Source of the DNA: Pseudoxanthomonas sp. SE1
GTDB taxonomy: Bacteria; Pseudomonadota; Gammaproteobacteria; Xanthomonadales; Xanthomonadaceae
Assembly (NCBI RefSeq): GCF_029542205.1
Contig: NZ_CP113783.1
Span: 1,417,001 to 1,481,000, forward strand
Direction of reading: 5' to 3'
DNA: 64,000 nt
Shown here piece after piece: positions 26,462 to 34,644 of the stretch (its first letter is position 1; each line of letters starts with the position of its first letter). The translations under genes and the position numbers were made by a program. Below the pieces are notes generated by a model. That model was not told the DNA's origin. It saw nothing but the letters and a program-made list of their open reading frames with translations, and did no database searches.

Positions 26462-26802
26462 GGCGCGCCTGCGCGCTCTGCGGCGCGCTGCTGCAGGTAG
26501 CCGCGCGCCCAGGCTTCGGCGTCGACCGGAAGGCCCAGCTGGCCCGTCACCCGGCGACGCAGCGCCATGGCGCTGGTTTGTTTCCAGGTGATGGCCACGG
26601 CACCCGCCTGCAGGGCCAGGGCGCGCTTGCTCTGCGCTATGTCGTAGTGGCTGCTGCTGGCCTTCGGCGGCGCCTGGTGCCAGCGCCTGGCCACCCCGAT
26701 GCGGGCGGCCATGGCATGCAGTTCGTCGTCGGTGTCGGCCACCATGTGGCACATGACCATCCGGCCGAACTTCGCCCGCATGTCGTCCACGTAGACAGTC
26801 AC
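26458..26802 (-). CDS. DUF4031 domain protein
   Basis: A 114-residue protein starting at GTG 26802 (VTVYVDDMRAKFGRM). The pattern TVYVDDM...MCHMVADTDDELHAMAARIG...HYDIAQSKRALAL is that of DUF4031, a family common in phages and bacteria whose activity is unknown. Downstream genes overlap by four bases. Confidence 0.78.
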   Translation of the reverse strand: MTVYVDDMRAKFGRMVMCHMVADTDDELHAMAARIGVARRWHQAPPKASSSHYDIAQSKRALALQAGAVAITWKQTSAMALRRRVTGQLGLPVDAEAWARGYLQQRAAERAGAP

Positions 26803-26812
26803 GGCTGCGAAC

Positions 26813-27139
26813 TCAGCGCAGGCTGCCGCGGGGCGAAGCGCCCATCGGCTCGCGGATATGCGGCCGCGGCTTCGGGCCCTCCAGCTGCTGGCGCCGCTCG
26901 CCATCCTGGTGATCCAGCGTGTCGCCCTTGCTGGCCAGCGGGACGAAGCCGGTGGGGTTCATCACGCGGGTACCGACCGCGCGCAGCATGTCCACTTCCA
27001 CCTTGGCGCTGTTGATGATGGTCTGGCCTAGCTCGCTGATCGCCTTGGCTTTCTCCACCGTCATGCTGGCGTCGCCGCTGCGCAGGGCGCGGATGGTTTC
27101 GGCCAGGTCCTGGCGCAGGGAATTGACGTCGTAGCTCAT
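26813..27139 (-). CDS. Hypothetical phage protein
   Basis: A 108-residue protein (MSYDVNSLRQDLAETIRALR) whose first 60 residues form a probable helical hairpin (TVEKAKAISELGQTIINSAKV), followed by a Pro/Arg-rich tail. Its start overlaps the end of the HNH gene by four bases. Similar short proteins often accompany phage terminase modules. The function is unknown. Confidence 0.65.
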   Translation of the reverse strand: MSYDVNSLRQDLAETIRALRSGDASMTVEKAKAISELGQTIINSAKVEVDMLRAVGTRVMNPTGFVPLASKGDTLDHQDGERRQQLEGPKPRPHIREPMGASPRGSLR

Positions 27140-27843
27140 TGGGATTGTTCCTTCAGGGTTCGGTTGATGGCACGGGTCAAAACCGCACGCGTCTGGATGG
27201 CGCGCGCGATGTCTTTCGGGTAGTTGTGCAGCGTGTTGCGGCGCATGTTCTCGGCCAGCGTCACCACTTCCAGCCGGTCAGCGGTGATCTGCGCCACGTC
27301 CAGCGTCTTCATGCCGGGTTTGAAGATGCAGATATGCCCTTCAGGGATAGGGCCGTGGGCGGCTTCCCAAACCAGCACGTGCACCGGCCGCCAACGCATC
27401 ACGGGGAACACGCTGGGGTCATCGGTGATCTTGCGCACCACCACCTTGCGCTTCGGGTCGTACTTCTCCGTGCCGATCGGCACGTAGTTGCGCGCCAGAT
27501 GCGCGGGGCGGCCCTTCTTGAACTGCGTTTCGGCCATGCGGCCCACTGCCCAGCCAGGCCGACGCTTTCCCTTGTTTGCAGGGACGTTGCCCGGCTTGAT
27601 CCGGTTGGCGACGGTGTTGGGGTGTTCCGTGCCGTTCCACAGGTGCGCCAGCGGATGCTTCGTGTAGTCCGGCGATTTCTGCAGGCGCAGCGCGTGTGCC
27701 CGGTTGTAGACCTGGAACTTCGTCCGGCCGAGTACATAGGCGACCAGGAAGGCAGGGAAGTGGGGGAAGTTGATGCGCAGCGTTTCGTCTTCGTCGGCGG
27801 TCCAGCGCCTGCGCGGCGCCAGGATCCCTTTCGATGCGGTCAT
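27136..27843 (-). CDS. HNH endonuclease with N-terminal DNA-binding segment
   Basis: The chosen start is ATG 27843 (MTASKGILAPRRRWTADEDE), giving 235 residues. A Myb/SANT-like beginning (RRWTADEDETLRINFPHF) is followed by an NUMOD/HNH-type core: RPVHVLVWEAAHGPIPEGHI, then AQITADRLEVVTLAENMRRN. HNH proteins near terminase genes can assist DNA packaging or act as homing nucleases; the first fits its position. Overlaps at both ends place it in the operon. Confidence 0.82.
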   Translation of the reverse strand: MTASKGILAPRRRWTADEDETLRINFPHFPAFLVAYVLGRTKFQVYNRAHALRLQKSPDYTKHPLAHLWNGTEHPNTVANRIKPGNVPANKGKRRPGWAVGRMAETQFKKGRPAHLARNYVPIGTEKYDPKRKVVVRKITDDPSVFPVMRWRPVHVLVWEAAHGPIPEGHICIFKPGMKTLDVAQITADRLEVVTLAENMRRNTLHNYPKDIARAIQTRAVLTRAINRTLKEQSQ

Positions 27844-28103
27844 GTCGATGGCCTCCGGCGTTTCCTGGACGTCTTCTTGCGTTCGCGCCGGTCGTGCTGG
27901 ATGGCGCGGGTCAGTTCGGGGCTGTAGCTGGTCAGGTGCCAGCGGCCGCAGTGGTCGCACTGGTAGATGCTGTTGGGCGTCGCGGCGGCGCCGCGTGCCG
28001 TCTTCTGCATCTTCCCGACAGCCTTCGCGGCGGCCTGGTGGCGCTTGAAAATGCGCTTCCCGGTTACCGCGCAGATCGGGTGCTGGCCGCCGCCGTCAGC
28101 CAT
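27840..28103 (-). CDS. Small zinc-ribbon/nuclease-associated phage protein
   Basis: An 87-residue protein starting at ATG 28103 (MADGGGQHPICAVTGKRIF). It has IC...YQCDHCGRWHLTS, two Cys pairs that could hold zinc, and a very basic end (RRERKKTSRKRRRPST). The ends overlap the primase and the HNH gene. A nucleic-acid-binding role is likely but unproven. Confidence 0.65.
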   Translation of the reverse strand: MADGGGQHPICAVTGKRIFKRHQAAAKAVGKMQKTARGAAATPNSIYQCDHCGRWHLTSYSPELTRAIQHDRRERKKTSRKRRRPST

Positions 28104-30900
28104 CGTTTGCCGCCGGCAGGACCACGCCCTGGTTGCCCAGCGACTGGTCGGTTTCCTCGCTGATCGACACGTAAACGCCAAGCTCCTGAAGGCGGACCAT
28201 GTCCAGTGCGTACAGGTGGCCCGTGCGGCGCCCGTGAATGATCTTGTCCAGGCCCGACTTCACCACCAGGTCCGCTTTCTCCAGCTGGCTGGCGAAGACG
28301 CGGGCCGTCTTCACCGTCAGGCTGTTCCAGATATCGCGCAGGCGCATCGATGTCTGGATGTGGGACATGACGTCCTTCGGGCGCACCAGCAGCGCGGCCT
28401 TGCCGTCGACCGCGTCCACCTTCCACGGGAACTTGAATTCGCGGTTCTCTATTTCGCTGGCCAGCACTTCCAGGATCTGCACGAAGGGGTCGCGCTCGGC
28501 TTCGGTTTCCTTGATGTGCGCGTTCATTTCGGCGCGCAGGTCCTGCGGGAAGTTGCCGGTGCCGCGTGAGATACCGGCGAACTCGCACAGCAGGGCCCAG
28601 GCTGTCAGCACCGCGGCGTAGTTCGTCAGCATGCGCTTGGCGCCGGTGTCGCTGGGCGCTGCCCGGAACGCCTGCATCAGCCAGGTGCGCGAGGCCTCCT
28701 GCACTTCCTCCACGCGCTCGCGGCGCAGGGTGGCAAGGAAGTCCAGCCACTGGCGCATGGGGAAGCGCGGCAGCGAATCGGACGGCAGCTTGCCCATGTG
28801 GGCGGCGTGCAGGCTGCAGCGCACCACCTTGCCGGTCAGGGCACGCACCGGGACGTCTTCGCCGGCCAGCAGCACCGGGGCGCACAGCAGGTATTCGGTC
28901 ATGTCCGAACCGCGGCGCGTCACCGAATGCTGATAGCTCTCCTGCAGGATGGCCACCGCCTTGTCGATGATGTCCTGCTTACGTGCGGACAGTTCTTCCC
29001 AGCCCACCACGTGGCTGGTGCCGCTGATGCTGGTGATCAGGCGGAATTCGGTCTGCAACGACTGGCCCGAAAACATGGTGAAGGACAGGGTGCGTTCCAG
29101 GCGTTTGATCTGCGTCGACTTGCCGCTGCCCTTGTCGGCCTGCATCACCATGTGCGGCCAGAAGCCGGTGAAGGCCTTCAGGTGGCCACCCAGCGCCCAC
29201 ACCAGCGCCTGCGTCATGGCGTTTTTGCCGTAGGTCTCCTGGTAGGCGGTGATGATCTTGGCGGCATCCTCGCGGCGGCCGCTGTTGAAGGTCAGCAGGT
29301 GATAGGGGCACTGCTTGTCCGGTTCGGTGAAGTAGCAATCCGGGCCTTCGTTCACGATCGGCTTGCCGTCGCGCCAGGCCAGACCCACGAAGTTGACCGC
29401 ATCGCGGGCGCCGCAGTCGGCGGTGCGCTCCAGGATGTTCAGCAGGCGGCTGAACTTCTGCTGGTGGTAGATCGGGCCCAGCTTCTTCCACTGGTCGACG
29501 TTGTGCAGGCGTTCGTCCTCCAGCACGCGGCGCTGCAGTCGCTGGCCGTGGCGCGCGGTCTGCACGCTGACAGCGAACACGGTCGCCGGCATGGCGTCGA
29601 CCTCGCCGGTCATCGTGCTGGTGGCGCTGGCGATGGTGACGCGGGACAGCGAGGCGACGCGGAAGCCTGCCACGTCGCTGAACTTCATCTTGTCCTGGCC
29701 GCCGTCCGGATCCTCTTCCACCTTGTCCACGTAGGTGGTGAAGTCCGGTTTGCAGCGGTAGCGCCAATAGATGGAAAAGTCGTGCGGCGGCAGGAAAACA
29801 CGGGACTTGCCGCCGGGGCCATCCTTGCCAGGCAGGCCGGCGATGGCCCAGGGCTCGATGACCTGCAGACGTTCCTTCAGCGTCTCGATGCCGAACTTGC
29901 TGGCGATGTCGGCCACGTCGTTGCATTCGTCGCCGTACCACGTGGATGTGTCGACCATCTGCACCGCGACGTTCAGCGCCACCAGCGCTTCGTATGCGGC
30001 CCACGCGGCCATGTCGCCGGGGCGCTCGCCCTTGTCGTTGGGCTTGTCGGCATCGAAGGCGAGGATCACCCGCTTGCCGATCAGCAGGCGCCAGTCGATG
30101 TTCGGGACGTTGCCGGTACCTCGCACGGCCAGCGCTGCGGTGAATGGCATCTTGCAGGCCTCCACGCACAGCGCATTGATCGCGCTTTCCACCACGTACA
30201 CCGTGCGCGCCGACGACAGGTTGCCGCGGCTCATCACCCACGGATAGCCGGCCTTCTCGCCATGGGTCTGCGTCTTCACGTCACCGTTCAGGCCTGGATC
30301 GATGAACCGCTTATCCACGGCCATCGGCAGGTTCGTGGCCAGGTCCCGGCAGATGAAGGCGACGGCCGGGCCGCCATGGCCGACCGTGTTGGGTTCCTGC
30401 CTGGTGCTTGTCCAGGTGCTGAAGCCCAACGCCTTCAGCCTGATGGCCTGGCGCACCGTCTCTTGGGGCACACCGCGGCCGGTCAGGTACTCCACGGCCG
30501 GATCCGGTGCCTTCAGCACTTCGTCCGACATCCATTCCATCTGACTGCGCTCGCGCGGCGCCTGCTGCTCGCGTTCGGGTTCGAACGGCAGGCCGTAGTC
30601 GTCGCCCAGCAGCTTCACAGCCTCCACCGGCGTCGAAGCGGCGCCGATGTACTGCAGGAAGGCGATGGCATCGCCCGACGCGCCGTTGTCGCTGGCGGAT
30701 GCGCTGAAATCCTTGAACAGCCACTTGCCCTGTTTCTGATAGATGGACAGGGACGGGTTCTTGTCTGCGTGGTGCGGTGCGCACCAGTTGCCCTTCGAAC
30801 CGCCTGGGCGTTTCAGTCCGTGGCGCGTGGCCACGTCTTCCAGGTTGATGACCTGATTCAAGCGGTCGATGTGCCGCTTCAGTTGATCTTTGAATTCCAT
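28096..30900 (-). CDS. Phage DNA primase-helicase
   Basis: A 934-residue protein starting at ATG 30900, with GGGGAA upstream. The N-terminus has a degenerate zinc-finger region (GNWCAPHHADKNPSLSIY). It is followed by a Toprim-like part (TVYVVESAINALCVE, then KRVILAFDADKPNDKGE) and a C-terminal ATPase with a clear Walker A (QADKGSGKSTQIKRLERT, residues about 600-617) and a VVGWEELSARKQDII step. It should prime and unwind phage DNA at the replication fork. It is the only replication enzyme seen in prophage A. Confidence 0.88.
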   Translation of the reverse strand: MEFKDQLKRHIDRLNQVINLEDVATRHGLKRPGGSKGNWCAPHHADKNPSLSIYQKQGKWLFKDFSASASDNGASGDAIAFLQYIGAASTPVEAVKLLGDDYGLPFEPEREQQAPRERSQMEWMSDEVLKAPDPAVEYLTGRGVPQETVRQAIRLKALGFSTWTSTRQEPNTVGHGGPAVAFICRDLATNLPMAVDKRFIDPGLNGDVKTQTHGEKAGYPWVMSRGNLSSARTVYVVESAINALCVEACKMPFTAALAVRGTGNVPNIDWRLLIGKRVILAFDADKPNDKGERPGDMAAWAAYEALVALNVAVQMVDTSTWYGDECNDVADIASKFGIETLKERLQVIEPWAIAGLPGKDGPGGKSRVFLPPHDFSIYWRYRCKPDFTTYVDKVEEDPDGGQDKMKFSDVAGFRVASLSRVTIASATSTMTGEVDAMPATVFAVSVQTARHGQRLQRRVLEDERLHNVDQWKKLGPIYHQQKFSRLLNILERTADCGARDAVNFVGLAWRDGKPIVNEGPDCYFTEPDKQCPYHLLTFNSGRREDAAKIITAYQETYGKNAMTQALVWALGGHLKAFTGFWPHMVMQADKGSGKSTQIKRLERTLSFTMFSGQSLQTEFRLITSISGTSHVVGWEELSARKQDIIDKAVAILQESYQHSVTRRGSDMTEYLLCAPVLLAGEDVPVRALTGKVVRCSLHAAHMGKLPSDSLPRFPMRQWLDFLATLRRERVEEVQEASRTWLMQAFRAAPSDTGAKRMLTNYAAVLTAWALLCEFAGISRGTGNFPQDLRAEMNAHIKETEAERDPFVQILEVLASEIENREFKFPWKVDAVDGKAALLVRPKDVMSHIQTSMRLRDIWNSLTVKTARVFASQLEKADLVVKSGLDKIIHGRRTGHLYALDMVRLQELGVYVSISEETDQSLGNQGVVLPAANDG

Positions 30901-31035
30901 GCTGTTCCCCGAAGTGAAGCCGTCCACCGGCGGCTGTGCCGGTGGAGAAAACCGCCCCCTGGCGGCGTCGGGTTACGCGCTACAACAGCTTTTCGGGCAG
31001 CGTGCGGGGCGTGAACCTCTTGCGGCGGCGGCGCG

Positions 31036-31323
31036 TCAGTCGCATACCCAGCGCCCTGCGTTGATGCCGTGTTCGCGCAGGAAGGCCACAGCGCGGCCCA
31101 GCGAATCGGCGGGGAGGTAGACGTGGTTGCCGTCCAGCAGCAGGCTGCGATCGCTGAACTTGATCTTGTCGGGCGGGCAAGCGAACGCCGTCAGGTCGAC
31201 AGGCTTCGTGCTTTCGTTGGGCGCGTGGGCGGTACCGACCACCACGACGGTGCCGGCGAAGAAGATGCGCGCCACGATGTCCGGCGCATTGGTGCGCACG
31301 GTGATGATGCTGTCGGTGGTCAT
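31036..31323 (-). CDS. Hypothetical early phage protein
   Basis: A 95-residue protein starting at ATG 31323 (MTTDSIITVRTNAPDIVARI). It is beta-rich (FFAGTVVVVGTAH, LLLDGNHVYLPADS) and has no known motif. It overlaps the ASCH-type gene upstream. A 135-bp gap to the primase contains a perfect 8-bp hairpin (30924-30945) without a T-run and a possible 21-residue basic peptide frame (30980-31045). Confidence 0.6.
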   Translation of the reverse strand: MTTDSIITVRTNAPDIVARIFFAGTVVVVGTAHAPNESTKPVDLTAFACPPDKIKFSDRSLLLDGNHVYLPADSLGRAVAFLREHGINAGRWVCD

Positions 31324-32087
31324 CCGGAAACCTTCTTGAAAGTGATCGCCCATACCCACGGGTTTGCATCCCAGGAAGCGGGGCCATTGATCGATTGCCA
31401 CAGCTGGCGGAACGTGCGGCGCGCGCCTGTTTCGTCGTGGCGCCAGTCGGCGGCGGTGCCGTCGACGGTGGGGCGCACGCCCTCGGCCATGCAGTCGGCG
31501 TCGCTGATGTCTAGCAGCCGCTGCACGCGCACCTCTGTAATTTCCAGCGTGAAGCGCGAAAGCGCTTTCGGCATGTGTAGCGGCGATTCGTACTTATCGA
31601 TGTAGGTCTCGTCCCGATCGGCGCGATACTGAACATCGTGCTTTTCGTAGCTGCTCAGCGGGTGGCGCCGGCCGCCGCGAATGCGGAAGGTCTCTTTCAC
31701 CCAAAGCTGGCCGCCGGGCCCGCCATAGGGACACCAGGGCCACCAGCCAGTGTCGCCGGCGTACAGCGTTGGGTTGTGCTGGCGGCCCGTGTCCGCGCCG
31801 CTGGTGACTGCATTGCCATAGTTGACCAGGTGGCCGACAGGGCCCGCGCGCCGGCGGTGACGCTCCAACTGCATAAGGCGCTGCTGTCCGTCTTCCTCCA
31901 CGAACTTGATGCGGCGGCGCGTCTGGGTTTTCAGTCCGCTCTGGATCCTGCGCACCATTTCGGTATTGAACAGGATCGGAAGTTCCGTCTGGCAAGTGCT
32001 GCAGAGATCTTCTGCAACCCACCAGCAGCCACCCCAGCAGGCGCGACTATCTGTGCAGCCGCAGACGCGACAGCGGCGGGCGCTCAC
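31320..32087 (-). CDS. ASCH-type phage protein with N-terminal zinc motif
   Basis: A 255-residue protein. The first 35 residues form a small Cys-rich module (RRCRVCGCTDSRACWGGCWW, LCSTC) widely found at the start of phage proteins. The rest follows the phage ASCH pattern: LFNTEMVRRIQSGLKTQTRR, GQLWVKETFRIRGG, SRFTLEITEVRVQRLLDISD, and NPWVWAITFKKV. ASCH folds are related to PUA domains and are thought to bind RNA. Its role in the phage is unknown. Confidence 0.78.
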   Translation of the reverse strand: MSARRCRVCGCTDSRACWGGCWWVAEDLCSTCQTELPILFNTEMVRRIQSGLKTQTRRRIKFVEEDGQQRLMQLERHRRRAGPVGHLVNYGNAVTSGADTGRQHNPTLYAGDTGWWPWCPYGGPGGQLWVKETFRIRGGRRHPLSSYEKHDVQYRADRDETYIDKYESPLHMPKALSRFTLEITEVRVQRLLDISDADCMAEGVRPTVDGTAADWRHDETGARRTFRQLWQSINGPASWDANPWVWAITFKKVSG

Positions 32088-32359
32088 GCGTGTACCTGGG
32101 CGGCCGGCGCCGGCGTTGGGTCCACCAGTTCGACCGTAGCGGCCAGCAGCAGCATGGCGGTGTAGCCTTCGCCCGCTTCGTCGGCGTGCTTGGCGATTTC
32201 GGTGCCGGTCGCCAGCAGGGACAGGCCGGTTTTCTCGGACACACGGCGGATGACGCCGCCCATGTCGGCCATCTTCGCGGCGTAGTTCTCGCGCAGGTGC
32301 GCGCGCACCGTGTTGCGCGTCTGCGCCAGGCGTTCGGTGATTTCCAGGGCTTGTTCCAT
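32084..32359 (-). CDS. Hypothetical early phage protein
   Basis: A 91-residue protein starting at ATG 32359 (MEQALEITERLAQTRNTVRA). It is mostly helical with a C-terminal Ala/Pro stretch and has no recognised domain. It overlaps the ASCH gene by four bases, so the two are likely coupled. Confidence 0.65.
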   Translation of the reverse strand: MEQALEITERLAQTRNTVRAHLRENYAAKMADMGGVIRRVSEKTGLSLLATGTEIAKHADEAGEGYTAMLLLAATVELVDPTPAPAAQVHA

Positions 32360-32361
32360 GG

Positions 32362-32688
32362 TCAGGCGTCCCCGTCGTGGTGGCGGATGTTTTGCACCGT
32401 GGTCGCGTGCGGTTCGCCGGGTTTGAACATCCGGCAGGCGGGCGAGCTCGCCAGCACGTCGGTCGCGCGACTGTCGGACCAGGCGCGGGTCATCAGGGCG
32501 CACTTGTAGAACCGGCGATCGCGGCCCTTGCTGCGCACCGTGCGCACGCGGCAGTGGTCGCAGGTGCTGCAGGTTTCGCCGGCCGGGCCGCTGCCTGGCG
32601 GGGCGGCGTGGCCAGCGGGTGCCGGGAACGCGCTGTGCGCGCTCTGGCGGCGCGCCGGCTCTGCGGCGCCGAACAGGGTGGACTGCAT
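32362..32688 (-). CDS. Cys-rich hypothetical phage protein
   Basis: A 108-residue protein starting at ATG 32688 (MQSTLFGAAEPARRQ). The Cys cluster ETCSTCDHCRVRT with later YKCALM and ACRMF suggests a zinc-binding module. A similar pattern occurs in several phage early proteins. No function can be named. Confidence 0.65.
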   Translation of the reverse strand: MQSTLFGAAEPARRQSAHSAFPAPAGHAAPPGSGPAGETCSTCDHCRVRTVRSKGRDRRFYKCALMTRAWSDSRATDVLASSPACRMFKPGEPHATTVQNIRHHDGDA

Positions 32689-32695
32689 GGGGCGG

Positions 32696-33052
32696 CTACT
32701 CTCCGTGCGCATTTCCGGCCTCCTGGGGCTCGGGACGGGGGATGTGGATCAGGGCGTAGGACTCGCCCAGGCGGATGGCGTGGACCTGGTCCTGGTCGCC
32801 GCCCAGGTAGACCCGGACGCCCGTGGCCCCCCGCGCGTGGTAACCCTCGGCGTTGAGGACTGCCGCGGTGACAGGAGGGGCCGCGCCCATGGCGATGTGG
32901 TCGGCGCAGCTGCGCAGATAGCTGGCCAGGCGGGCGTAACCTTGCGCGTCGAAGAAGCTGGCCAAGGCGATCAGCCCGCGCGGATCCGCCGGCAGGTGCG
33001 GCGCCAGGTGGGCCGGCATGGGCACGTCGACGGTGACGATGGGCCCGGCCAT
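32696..33052 (-). CDS. Hypothetical early phage protein
   Basis: A 118-residue protein (MAGPIVTVDVPMPAHLAPHL). Some strand and helix content is visible (GLIALASFFDAQGYARLASY), with no catalytic motif. It overlaps the J-domain gene by one base. The function is unknown. Confidence 0.6.
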   Translation of the reverse strand: MAGPIVTVDVPMPAHLAPHLPADPRGLIALASFFDAQGYARLASYLRSCADHIAMGAAPPVTAAVLNAEGYHARGATGVRVYLGGDQDQVHAIRLGESYALIHIPRPEPQEAGNAHGE

Positions 33053-33717
33053 CAGCGGAACCCCGCCCGGGCCTGTTCGAAGGCCTGATTGACCTGGTGG
33101 AAGCGCTCGGCGTCGCCGGTCAACCGGTCAGGGTGGAAGGTGCTGCGAAGGCGACGGTGCGCGTCCTGGATCGTGGCCAGGTCGGCGTCCGCGGGGACGC
33201 CCAGCACGTCGGTCCAGTGAGCCGTAGCGTGCGCGCTAGGCGCGGGCAGGGCCACGAAGCCGGCGAAGGCCTGGCGAATGTCGCCGACGCCCCAGCGCTC
33301 TATGGCGCGCAGCGCGCCGATGTGCGCCGCGATCGCGGCCAGGTTGTCCGGCATGCGGTCCCAGCGGTCGCACGGCATGCAGTGCGGCACACCGTCCAGT
33401 TCGAAGTAGACGGCCACGCCGGGATCCGTGGGCAAGCCGCGGCCGCTGTAGGGCAGGCCGTCGCGGCGAAGCTGCATGTCGCTGCTGATCACCACCAGCT
33501 TCGGGTCGATGCGCCAGGGCTTGCCGGCGCGGGTGAACGCGCTGATCTCGGCCATCAGGCGCGCGGTGGCGTTGCTGATGGTCACCTGGCGCAGCGATGA
33601 CCAGTTCGTGCCCGGCTCGCGCTTGCCAAACTTCGCGCGCTTGCGTTCCGCCGGCGGCGTGCGCATGACATGCGCCGGCCACGTCAGGGGGTAGGCATCG
33701 GAAGGAATGGTGGCCAT
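33052..33717 (-). CDS. Phage J-domain (DnaJ-like) protein
   Basis: A 221-residue protein starting at ATG 33717 (MATIPSDAYPLTWPAHV). The C-terminal 55 residues are a J-domain: HWTDVLGVPADADLATIQDA, then RLRSTFHPDRLTGD with the HPD motif, then RFHQVNQAFEQARAGF. J-domains stimulate host Hsp70 (DnaK). The N-terminal 160 residues are unlike DnaJ proteins and may select the substrate. Such proteins may recruit host DnaK to phage replication or assembly complexes. Confidence 0.82.
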   Translation of the reverse strand: MATIPSDAYPLTWPAHVMRTPPAERKRAKFGKREPGTNWSSLRQVTISNATARLMAEISAFTRAGKPWRIDPKLVVISSDMQLRRDGLPYSGRGLPTDPGVAVYFELDGVPHCMPCDRWDRMPDNLAAIAAHIGALRAIERWGVGDIRQAFAGFVALPAPSAHATAHWTDVLGVPADADLATIQDAHRRLRSTFHPDRLTGDAERFHQVNQAFEQARAGFR

Positions 33718-33718
33718 G

Positions 33719-33937
33719 TCAGCCGTCCCCCCGCACGATGCGTTCGGCCTGCACCAGGTGCTTGGCATCCGAACCGATGCGCACCAGGGCTTCCAGGATC
33801 GTGTAGCCCATGTTCTGCAGCCAGTCGGCGCGATTCAGGACCACGGCGGCGATCAGGCTTTCGCCGGTGCTGAGCGGGCCGGTGCCATCGTTCTGGCGTG
33901 CGAACCTTGCACAGGTCACGACATCGTCCAGGGTCAT
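33719..33937 (-). CDS. Hypothetical early phage protein
   Basis: A 72-residue protein (MTLDDVVTCARFARQNDGTG), helical in character, with no motif. It abuts the J-domain gene (1 bp) and overlaps its upstream neighbour by four bases. Confidence 0.6.
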   Translation of the reverse strand: MTLDDVVTCARFARQNDGTGPLSTGESLIAAVVLNRADWLQNMGYTILEALVRIGSDAKHLVQAERIVRGDG

Positions 33938-34134
33938 GCGCGCACCGCCTTGCCCAGGACGTTAAGGGCATGCTGATAGTTGTCGTAGCCGGATACCTTC
34001 GCCGCTTCATGCAGTGCGGCGGTGTGGGTGATTTCCCGGGCCTTTTTGATCTTCTTGGCCAGCTTCTTGATGCCCTCCAGCGTCTTCGGTGGCGTGCTGG
34101 GGAAGGAAGGCGGGGGTGATGCGTGCGTGCTCAT
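33934..34134 (-). CDS. Small helical protein
   Basis: A 66-residue protein from ATG 34134 (MSTHASPPPSFPSTPPK). A basic segment (GIKKLAKKIKKAREITHTAA) is followed by EAAKVSGYDNYQHALNVLG. This pattern recurs in small bacterial and phage proteins annotated as glyoxalase-superfamily-associated. The function is unknown. Confidence 0.6.
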   Translation of the reverse strand: MSTHASPPPSFPSTPPKTLEGIKKLAKKIKKAREITHTAALHEAAKVSGYDNYQHALNVLGKAVRA

Positions 34135-34136
34135 AG

Positions 34137-34433
34137 TTACCTCGTGGATGCGTTCTTGCGGGCGGCCAGGACCAGTTCCGGCGGGAAGCACGGCACAGCG
34201 CCGGCAGCCAGCAGGGCCTTCACCTGGGGGTCTTCGAAAAAGGCAACGCGGTCGGGGTGGTGCGCTTTGATTTCGCGCCACACCGCGTTTTTGTCGGCCT
34301 GGCTGAGCGCGGATGCCGGCACCTGGCGGTCGACGGTTTCCAGGAAACGGCGATCGCCGTCGTCCAGTTCGCGCGCCGGCTGCGGGCGCGCCATCGGGGC
34401 GGTCAGGCAGCGATTGCTAGAAGGGACGGCCAC
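34137..34433 (-). CDS. Hypothetical early phage protein
   Basis: A 98-residue protein. The GTG at 34433 has GGAGG 10 bases upstream and is preferred to the ATG at 34394. The sequence has helical content (DDGDRRFLETVDRQVPASAL, KNAVWREIKAHHPDRVAFFE) and no known domain. It overlaps the membrane-protein gene upstream. Confidence 0.55.
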   Translation of the reverse strand: MAVPSSNRCLTAPMARPQPARELDDGDRRFLETVDRQVPASALSQADKNAVWREIKAHHPDRVAFFEDPQVKALLAAGAVPCFPPELVLAARKNASTR

Positions 34434-34644
34434 GGCGTTCGGCCCTCCGCAGCACGTACAGCACCACCAGCGGCCAGAAGATCACCGCGGCGTATTCCTG
34501 CCACTGCGCCCAGCGCTTCATCACAGCGTGGTAGCGGCCGTTGGCGTCCATCACCATCAGGACGAAGGACCCGATGCTGGCGTAGAGCATCACCACGATG
34601 ATGGCGATGGCGACAAGGGCGACGGTGTTCAGCTGTTGCATCAT
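34417..34644 (-). CDS. Small membrane protein
   Basis: A 75-residue protein from ATG 34644. Two hydrophobic helices (VALVAIAIIVVMLYASIG, residues about 8-25, and YAAVIFWPLVVLYVL, about 51-65) are separated by a short polar part. It overlaps the recombinase stop codon. A superinfection-exclusion or membrane role is possible but not shown. Confidence 0.6.
   Translation of the reverse strand: MMQQLNTVALVAIAIIVVMLYASIGSFVLMVMDANGRYHAVMKRWAQWQEYAAVIFWPLVVLYVLRRAERRGRPF

Noticed and set aside
30924..30945. Perfect hairpin CCACCGGC/GCCGGTGG upstream of the primase
   Set aside because: No T-run follows on either strand, so it is not a convincing terminator. It may be an mRNA leader structure.
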